64,000 nucleotides of DNA from Mycobacterium senriense. GTDB lineage: Bacteria > Actinomycetota > Actinomycetes > Mycobacteriales > Mycobacteriaceae. How positions within the stretch are numbered: the stretch's first letter is position 1; each line of letters begins with the position of its first letter. The translations under genes and the position numbers were made by a program. A model generated the notes under the pieces. The model was not told the origin of the DNA and made no database searches. It worked only from the letters and a program-made list of their open reading frames with translations. Of the stretch, positions 58,520 to 64,000 are shown one piece after another. The stretch spans positions 4,588,001 to 4,652,000 of the forward strand of contig NZ_AP024828.1 in NCBI RefSeq assembly GCF_019668465.1. The letters are read 5' to 3'.

Positions 58520-59500
58520 ATGATCGACGACCGCTCCGTCCAACGGCGCCTCTACGCGCTCATGGTGCTGATGAAGGCGGCCGACGACCGGCTGTCCAAG
58601 GGAATCGGCACCGGGGAGTTCATGTGCGTGTATTGGCCATCGCGCGGCCAGGAGGCGATCGCCGCCGCGATGGGTGTCGCGCTGCGGCCCGACGATCAGC
58701 TGGTGACCACCTACCGCGGACTGCACGATCTCATCGGCAAGGGGGTGCCGCTCGAGGAGATCTACGGCGAAATGATGGGCCGCACTGTCGGCGCGAGCCG
58801 GGGCAAGGGCGGCACCATGCACATCGCCAAACCCGAGGTCGGCGTGATGCTTTCGACCGGCATCGTCGGGGCCGGGCCGCCGGTGGCCGTGGGGCTGGCG
58901 ATGGCCGCCAAGCGCAAGCGGCTCGATCGAGTCACCGTGGTGAGCTTCGGTGACGGCGCCACCAACACCGGTTCCTTCCACGAGGCGGCCAACATGGCCG
59001 CCCTGTGGGATCTGCCGATGGTGTTCGTCTGCCAGAACAACCTGTACGCCGAGATGACACCGACCGGCGACACCATGAAGCTCGACCGGGTGGCCGATCG
59101 AGCCGCCGGATACGGGATGCCGGGTGTGCGCGTCGACGGCAACGACCCACTGGCGGTCAAAGCCACGCTCGACGAGGCGCTTAGGCGGGCCCGCGACGGT
59201 GCCGGCCCCACCTTCGTCGAGTGCGTGACATTCCGATTCCGCGGCCACTACTTCGGCGACCGGATGCCCTACATCCCTGAGGAACAACTCGAAGCGGCGA
59301 TGGCCGCCGACCCGGTGCCGCGCTTCCGCCGGCATCTCGCCGACGCCGGCGTGTGCGGCGAAGACGAACTCGCGCGGATCGACGACGAGGCGCTGGCGAC
59401 GGTCGAATCCGCGCTGCAGACCGTGATGAACGCGGATTCCCCGACGGAGGCCGAGCTCGACCGAGACGTGTACGCAACCCCGATCAAGTTCCCGGTGTAG
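58520..59500 (+). CDS. Thiamine-dependent 2-oxoacid dehydrogenase E1 alpha-like subunit
   Basis: This 326-residue protein has the E1 alpha features: YRGLHDLIGKG, RGKGGTMHIAK (the phosphorylation-loop region of E1s) and the ThDP motif GDG (144-146) ... NN (173-174). It most resembles acetoin or branched-chain dehydrogenase E1 alpha. The start ATG is at 58520; the longer frame overlaps the SDR out of frame. Expected partner is the E1 beta gene 4 bp downstream. The substrate is not evident. Confidence 0.88.
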   Translation: MIDDRSVQRRLYALMVLMKAADDRLSKGIGTGEFMCVYWPSRGQEAIAAAMGVALRPDDQLVTTYRGLHDLIGKGVPLEEIYGEMMGRTVGASRGKGGTMHIAKPEVGVMLSTGIVGAGPPVAVGLAMAAKRKRLDRVTVVSFGDGATNTGSFHEAANMAALWDLPMVFVCQNNLYAEMTPTGDTMKLDRVADRAAGYGMPGVRVDGNDPLAVKATLDEALRRARDGAGPTFVECVTFRFRGHYFGDRMPYIPEEQLEAAMAADPVPRFRRHLADAGVCGEDELARIDDEALATVESALQTVMNADSPTEAELDRDVYATPIKFPV

Positions 59501-59504
59501 AGGC

Positions 59505-60503
59505 ATGGACGACAAAGAGATGACGATGCGCGAGGCGCTGAACCTCGCACTGGATCAGGCGCTCGCGGCCGACGATCGGGTGTTTCTGCTCGGCGAGGAC
59601 ATCGCCGATCCCGGCGCATCCGGTCCGACCGCGGGGCTGTCGACGAAGTACGGCCACGAACGTGTCCTGGACACCCCGATTTCGGAGGCCGCGATCCTGG
59701 GTGCGGCCATCGGGGCCGCCATCGACGGCCTGCTGCCCGTGGCCGAGATCATGATCATGGATTTCATCGGCATCGCCGCCGATCAGCTGATCAACAACGC
59801 CGCCAAATTGCGGTTCATGACGGCCGGACGCACGTCGGCACCGATCACCGTTCGCACCCAGGTGTACGCCGGCCTGGCGACCGGCGCGACACATTCGCAG
59901 AGCCTGGAAGCGTGGTTCATGCACATCCCGGGGATGAAGGTGATCGTGCCGTCCACCCCGCGCGACGGCAAGGGGCTGCTGACGTCGGCGATCTTCGACC
60001 CCGATCCCTGCCTGTTCGTCGAGACCATCCGGTTGCAGAGCAAGAAGGGTCCCGTCCCCGTCGAACCCGGCTTCTCGATTCCGTTGGGCCAGGCCGAGAT
60101 CAAGCGACCCGGCACCGACGTGAGCCTGATCGGCTACGGACGCTGCGTGCACGACGCGCTCACCGCCGCGGTCACGCTGGCCGAGCAGGGTGTCAGCGCC
60201 GAGGTCGTCGACCTGCGCACCCTGGTGCCGCTCGATGTCGAGACCATCGTCGAATCCGTCCGGCGCACCCGCCGGGCCGTCATCGTGCACGACGCGGTCC
60301 AATTCGGCGGTCCGGGAGCCGAAATCGCCGCGACGCTGTCCACCGAATTATTCGGCGAACTCGCCGCGCCGATCGAGCGGGTAGCCGCGCGGTTCGCGCC
60401 CAACCCGGCCGCGGCGACGCTCGAGGCACAGGTGTATCCGTCGCCGGCGCGCATCGTGGCGGCGGCCCAGCGCGCATGTGAGAAGGCAAAGGTGCATGGC
60501 TGA
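59505..60503 (+). CDS. Thiamine-dependent 2-oxoacid dehydrogenase E1 beta-like subunit
   Basis: This 332-residue transketolase-like protein starts MDDKEMTMREALNLALDQALAADDRVFLLGEDI. It has the SEAAILGAAIGAAIDGLLPVAEI core and a C-terminal domain with DLRTLVPLDVETI, as in acetoin/pyruvate E1 beta. It follows E1 alpha by 4 bp and overlaps the lipoyl-domain gene by 8 bp, so the three form one translation unit. Together they should decarboxylate a 2-oxoacid (or cleave acetoin) and acylate a lipoyl domain. Confidence 0.9.
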   Translation: MDDKEMTMREALNLALDQALAADDRVFLLGEDIADPGASGPTAGLSTKYGHERVLDTPISEAAILGAAIGAAIDGLLPVAEIMIMDFIGIAADQLINNAAKLRFMTAGRTSAPITVRTQVYAGLATGATHSQSLEAWFMHIPGMKVIVPSTPRDGKGLLTSAIFDPDPCLFVETIRLQSKKGPVPVEPGFSIPLGQAEIKRPGTDVSLIGYGRCVHDALTAAVTLAEQGVSAEVVDLRTLVPLDVETIVESVRRTRRAVIVHDAVQFGGPGAEIAATLSTELFGELAAPIERVAARFAPNPAAATLEAQVYPSPARIVAAAQRACEKAKVHG

Positions 60504-60732
60504 CTTCATCATTCGCATACCCCGGGTCTCCGTGGCCGTGTCCGAGGCCGAACTGACCGGGCTGCTCGTCGGCGCCGGTGAGCACGTCGAGGCGGGCACG
60601 CCGATCTACGTGATCGCCACCGAGAAAGTGGAACAGGAGATCGAAGCGGGAGCGTCCGGCACCGTGTGTTGGACGGGTCAGGTCGGGACCACCTATGACA
60701 TCGGCGCCGAAATCGGTGTCATCACGTCCTAA
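60496..60732 (+). CDS. Freestanding lipoyl-domain protein
   Basis: This 78-residue protein is a complete biotinyl/lipoyl barrel, MADFIIRIPRVSVAVSEAEL ... GVITS, with the modified lysine in the hairpin IATEKVEQEI (K44). It is much shorter than an E2: there is no peripheral-subunit-binding or acyltransferase domain. It overlaps E1 beta by 8 bp. It probably serves as acyl carrier for this E1, with the E2 core and E3 supplied elsewhere, or with a non-canonical acceptor. Confidence 0.87.
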   Translation: MADFIIRIPRVSVAVSEAELTGLLVGAGEHVEAGTPIYVIATEKVEQEIEAGASGTVCWTGQVGTTYDIGAEIGVITS

Positions 60733-60750
60733 CGAGGAAGGGTAAGCCCT

Positions 60751-61623
60751 ATGGATCTCAACGAGACCCGCGAGAGAATCATCTACGAAAAAACGGGACC
60801 CGTCGCCCGCATAACCCTGAACTGGCCGGAGAAGGCCAACGCCCAGGACCAGAAACTGGCCGAAGAGGTCGACGCCGCACTGCTGGACGCCGACCGCGAC
60901 TACGACATCAAGGTGCTGGTACTCAAGGCCAACGGCAAGGGCTTCTGCTCCGGCCACGCGATCGGCAACAACGCCGTCGACTACCCGTCGTTCGTGGAGA
61001 ACGCCATGGTGACGGGCCACCCGTGGAAGGCGCAGTCGGACCTGTTCGTCAAGCCCACCCTGAACCTGTGGGAGTTCTCCAAGCCCACCATCGCGCAGGT
61101 GCACGGCTACTGCGTAGGCGGCGGCACGCACATGGGCCTGACCACCGACATCGTCATCGCGTCGGAGGACGCGTACTTCTCCTATCCGCCGCTACAGGGG
61201 TTCGGCATGCCGTCCGGCGAATGTTCCATCGAGCCTTGGGTGTTCATGAACTGGCGCCGCGCCGCCTACTACCTGTTCACCGCGGAGGTGATCGACGCCA
61301 AGAAGGCGCTGGAGGTCGGCCTCGTCAACGAGGTCGTCCCGCGAGACCAACTCGACGACCGTGTCGACGCGATCGCCCGCCACATCGCCCAGGCACCGTT
61401 GACGACACTGATGCTCACCAAGGCCAACCTGAAGCGGGCCTGGGAGCTGATGGGCATGCGGGTGCACTGGCAGAGCTCCAACGATCTCGTCGCGCTCGCC
61501 TCGATCAGCAAGGACGTGCAGCAGCTGATTCAGACCGTGTTCAAGGACAAGGTGCTGCCGTCCGAGCACGCCCGCCGCCAGGCCGCGGCCGCCGCTCAGA
61601 CCGACGGCGCCGCAGCAACATAG
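60751..61623 (+). CDS. Crotonase-superfamily protein without the usual catalytic glutamates
   Basis: This 290-residue protein has the crotonase fold (ARITLNWPEKANAQ, KVLVLKANGKGFCSGHAI, oxyanion loop GYCVGGGTHMGL at 119-130). The two Glu of enoyl-CoA hydratases are replaced: H127 in GGGTHM (usually GGGxEL) and P147 in YPPLQG (usually PEVxLG). It probably catalyses another crotonase reaction. GAGGAAGG upstream supports the ATG. It lies 18 bp after the lipoyl gene and 8 bp before an acyl-CoA synthetase. Confidence 0.88.
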   Translation: MDLNETRERIIYEKTGPVARITLNWPEKANAQDQKLAEEVDAALLDADRDYDIKVLVLKANGKGFCSGHAIGNNAVDYPSFVENAMVTGHPWKAQSDLFVKPTLNLWEFSKPTIAQVHGYCVGGGTHMGLTTDIVIASEDAYFSYPPLQGFGMPSGECSIEPWVFMNWRRAAYYLFTAEVIDAKKALEVGLVNEVVPRDQLDDRVDAIARHIAQAPLTTLMLTKANLKRAWELMGMRVHWQSSNDLVALASISKDVQQLIQTVFKDKVLPSEHARRQAAAAAQTDGAAAT

Positions 61624-61631
61624 GCCCACCG

Positions 61632-63164
61632 ATGAACATCGCCGATCACGCGAGCGCAGCCCCACAGTCGCCGGGACTGGTGACCGACGGCGGTGCGATC
61701 TCGTTCGGCGAACTGCATGCCCGCAGCCAGCGGGTGGCCGCGGCGCTGCACGAGATGGGGCTGCGCCGCGGCGACGGTGTGGCAGTGGTCCTGCCGAACC
61801 GGCCGGAATTCTTCGAAATCACCTGGGGCGCGCAACTTTCCGGCCTCTACTACACCGCGGTGAACACCCATTTCCTGCCCGACGAAGTCGGTTACGTCAT
61901 CGACGATTCGGACGCCAAGGCGGTCTTCGTCGATGCCTCGATGCCCGAATTCGCGGCGCACATCCGCGAGACCAACGCCGCGGTGATAAGCCACATCGCG
62001 GTCGGCGGACCCCTGCCGGGCTGGCACTGCTACGAGGACGCGTTGGCAGCGGCGGGCGACGCCCCACCGGCATCGGACGGGTCGGAGATGCTGTATTCGT
62101 CCGGCACCACCGGACGGCCCAAGGCGGTGCGACGGCCGCTTCCTGTCGACGGCAACGGATCCTGGGCGCAGTCGGTGCTCGAGATGGCGCTGATCCACAA
62201 GTACGGGATGAGCCCGTCGAGTGTGTACCTGTCCCCCGCGCCGCTGTATCACGCGGCAGGGGTGAATTACACCATGGCGGCCAACCGGGTGGGCGCCGCG
62301 GCGATCATCATGCGCAGGTTCGATGCCGAAACGGTGTTGCGTCTGATCGAGACCCACCGGGTGACCCACGCGCAGTTCGTGCCGACGATGTTCGTGCGCA
62401 TGCTCAAGTTGCCCGCGTCGGTGCGGGAACGCTATGACGTGTCGAGCCTACGGTGCGTCATTCACGCGGCGGCGCCGTGCCCGGTCGAGGTCAAACACCG
62501 GATGATGGAGTGGTTCGGGCCCATCATCCACGAATACTACGGTGGCACCGAGGGATTCGCGGGGACCACGATCGGGCCGCAGGATTGGCTCGCGCATCCG
62601 GGTTCGGTGGGGATTCCGATGGCACCGGTGCACGTGGTCGGCGAGGACGGGCAGGAACTGCCCGCCGGCGAATCCGGTGAGCTTTATTTCGAAGGCGGGC
62701 CCGACTTCGAATACTTCAAGGATCCCGCCAAGACCGCGTCGGTATACAACGACCGCGGGTGGCGATCGCTCGGCGACATGGGCTATGTCGACTCAGACGG
62801 GTTCCTGTATCTCACCGACCGGTCCACGTTCACGATCGTGTCCGGCGGGGTCAACATCTACCCGCAGGAGGCGGAGAATCTGCTCGTCATGCACCCGAAG
62901 CTGGTCGATGCGGCGGTCTTCGGGGTTCCCAATGACGATTTCGGCGAAGAGGTCAAGGCCGTCGTGCAGCCGGCCGATGGCGTGGTGGCCGGACCCGAGC
63001 TCGAGGCCGAGCTCATCGAATACTGCCGGGCTCACCTGGCCGGGTACAAGTGCCCGCGCACCGTCGAGTTCGACCGGGAGCTGCCCCGGGACCCGAACGG
63101 AAAGCTGTACAAGAGACGCATCCGCGACCGTTACTGGCAGGGACGGGTATCGCGGATCTTGTGA
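61632..63164 (+). CDS. Acyl-CoA synthetase (FadD/ANL superfamily)
   Basis: This 510-residue adenylate-forming enzyme has the P-loop YSSGTTGRPK (155-164), the aromatic motif EYYGGTEG, the hinge SDGFLYLTDRSTFTIVSGG and the catalytic lysine K491 (DPNGKLYKR). It activates a carboxylic acid to a CoA thioester. It is shorter at the N-terminus than many FadD proteins. It is coupled closely to the crotonase gene, so its product may be that enzyme's substrate. Confidence 0.92.
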   Translation: MNIADHASAAPQSPGLVTDGGAISFGELHARSQRVAAALHEMGLRRGDGVAVVLPNRPEFFEITWGAQLSGLYYTAVNTHFLPDEVGYVIDDSDAKAVFVDASMPEFAAHIRETNAAVISHIAVGGPLPGWHCYEDALAAAGDAPPASDGSEMLYSSGTTGRPKAVRRPLPVDGNGSWAQSVLEMALIHKYGMSPSSVYLSPAPLYHAAGVNYTMAANRVGAAAIIMRRFDAETVLRLIETHRVTHAQFVPTMFVRMLKLPASVRERYDVSSLRCVIHAAAPCPVEVKHRMMEWFGPIIHEYYGGTEGFAGTTIGPQDWLAHPGSVGIPMAPVHVVGEDGQELPAGESGELYFEGGPDFEYFKDPAKTASVYNDRGWRSLGDMGYVDSDGFLYLTDRSTFTIVSGGVNIYPQEAENLLVMHPKLVDAAVFGVPNDDFGEEVKAVVQPADGVVAGPELEAELIEYCRAHLAGYKCPRTVEFDRELPRDPNGKLYKRRIRDRYWQGRVSRIL

Positions 63165-63185
63165 TGTGACACAAGGGATGACGAG

Positions 63186-64000
63186 ATGGCTGTAGGAATG
63201 GGCAACGAGATCTCCAACGCACAAACCTCGCCCCGGCCCGGGGCGAATTGGACGCCGCTACCGGTGCCGTGGGCGGTCCAGACCGCCGATCGGATCCCCA
63301 AGCAGCGCTACTACGACCCGGAATTCTATGCGCTGGAAGCCGAGATGTTCTGGCCACGGGTGTGGCAGATGGCGTGCCGGCTCGAGGAAATCCCCAAGCC
63401 CGGCGATTTCGTCGAATACGAAATCCTCGACGAATCGATCATCGTGGCCCGGGTGGACGGCGACACCGTGCGCGCCTACCACAACGCCTGCCGCCATCGC
63501 GGCGTGAAGCTGGTGGAGGGCAACGGGAATCGGCGCACCTTCGTGTGCCCGTTTCACGGCTGGTGCTGGGGCATCGACGGCCGCAACACGTTCGTCCTGC
63601 GGCCCGACGCGTTCGCCGCAGAGAACATGGCCGACGACGACCTGCGGCTGGTGTCCGTGCGCTGCGAGCTATGGGGTGGTTGCGCGTGGATCAACCTCGA
63701 CGACGACGCGCCGGCTTTGCGTGACTGGATGGAGCCGTTCGCGTCGATCTACGACGCGTGGCAGGTGGACTCGCTGCGCGTGGAGTGGTGGCAATCGTGC
63801 CTGCTGCCGGTGAACTGGAAACTGGCGAGCGCGGCGTTCATGGAGGGCTATCATGTCCCGCAGACCCACCCGCAGCTGCTGCCGTCCGCCCAGACCGGCG
63901 AGCCTACCGCGGCAGTGCATCCCGTCGTCGCGAGCAGCTTGTATTTCATGCGCACGCTCGGCGACGGCATGGGCGGCATGACGCACGAAAACGACATCCG
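63186..64000 (+). CDS. Rieske non-haem iron oxygenase alpha subunit (partial)
   Basis: The window ends inside this gene; 271 codons are visible. The Rieske centre is C102-x-H104 (CRHRG) and C121-xx-H124 (CPFHGW). The mononuclear iron site begins with E220-GYH223 and H228. It is a ring-hydroxylating or O-demethylating type oxygenase; the reductase partner is not in the window. It lies 21 bp after the acyl-CoA synthetase, closing the catabolic run. Confidence 0.9.
   Translation, partial: MAVGMGNEISNAQTSPRPGANWTPLPVPWAVQTADRIPKQRYYDPEFYALEAEMFWPRVWQMACRLEEIPKPGDFVEYEILDESIIVARVDGDTVRAYHNACRHRGVKLVEGNGNRRTFVCPFHGWCWGIDGRNTFVLRPDAFAAENMADDDLRLVSVRCELWGGCAWINLDDDAPALRDWMEPFASIYDAWQVDSLRVEWWQSCLLPVNWKLASAAFMEGYHVPQTHPQLLPSAQTGEPTAAVHPVVASSLYFMRTLGDGMGGMTHENDI

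Overview
The window is GC-rich chromosomal DNA from a slow-growing Mycobacterium. It carries the complete ESX-5 type VII secretion locus, many PE/PPE genes, F420- and mycofactocin-type enzymes, and GTG/TTG starts throughout. Compared from memory with M. tuberculosis H37Rv, it covers roughly Rv1824 back to Rv1779 in inverted orientation. The PE_PGRS33 gene that lies between Rv1819c and Rv1817 in H37Rv is missing here. That absence, together with the extra DUF732, VOC and Ddn-type genes, suggests a non-tuberculous species such as a member of the M. avium complex. The species assignment is an inference.

Region 1 (1-13.7 kb) is a conserved envelope and secretion neighbourhood: a small basic membrane protein (partial), a DUF881 protein, pgsA2, secA2, an ilvG-like thiamine enzyme, a BacA-type ABC importer, an FAD dehydrogenase, a VOC protein, a TetR regulator divergent from a Ddn-type protein (with two clear operator palindromes), a secreted serine protease, a sterol-desaturase-type hydroxylase, and mgtC. 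Region 2 (13.9-22.2 kb) is a PE/PPE/DUF732 cluster (the PE20-PPE31-PPE32-PPE33-Rv1810 counterpart). It is headed by a recognisable M-box magnesium riboswitch on the minus strand and contains a decayed esxN-like pseudogene. Together with mgtC it looks like a magnesium-response island.

Region 3 (22.3-45.7 kb) is ESX-5 on the minus strand. In transcription order it reads eccB5, eccC5, [cyp143, plus strand], ferredoxin, PPE, PE, PPE, PPE, PPE, PE, esxM, esxN, espG5, eccD5, mycP5, eccE5, eccA5. The PPE genes are two diverged copies of an A-B pair about 3.35 kb apart, with nearly identical 3' ends. Several hairpins appear to subdivide the locus.

Region 4 (46.1-55.3 kb) holds malQ, a translationally coupled F420-type oxidoreductase and SnoaL-like pair, a cytochrome b/molybdopterin fusion protein, a small membrane protein, an SRPBCC protein, an Rv1780-like protein and a DUF4407 membrane protein. 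Region 5 (55.5-64 kb) is an accessory catabolic locus. It has an orphan ANTAR protein, a CaiB-type CoA-transferase, a mycofactocin-type SDR, an E1 alpha/beta pair with a freestanding 78-residue lipoyl domain, a crotonase lacking both usual catalytic glutamates, an acyl-CoA synthetase, and a Rieske oxygenase cut by the window end. This is the best candidate for an undescribed system. No tRNA, rRNA, CRISPR array or insertion sequence was recognised.
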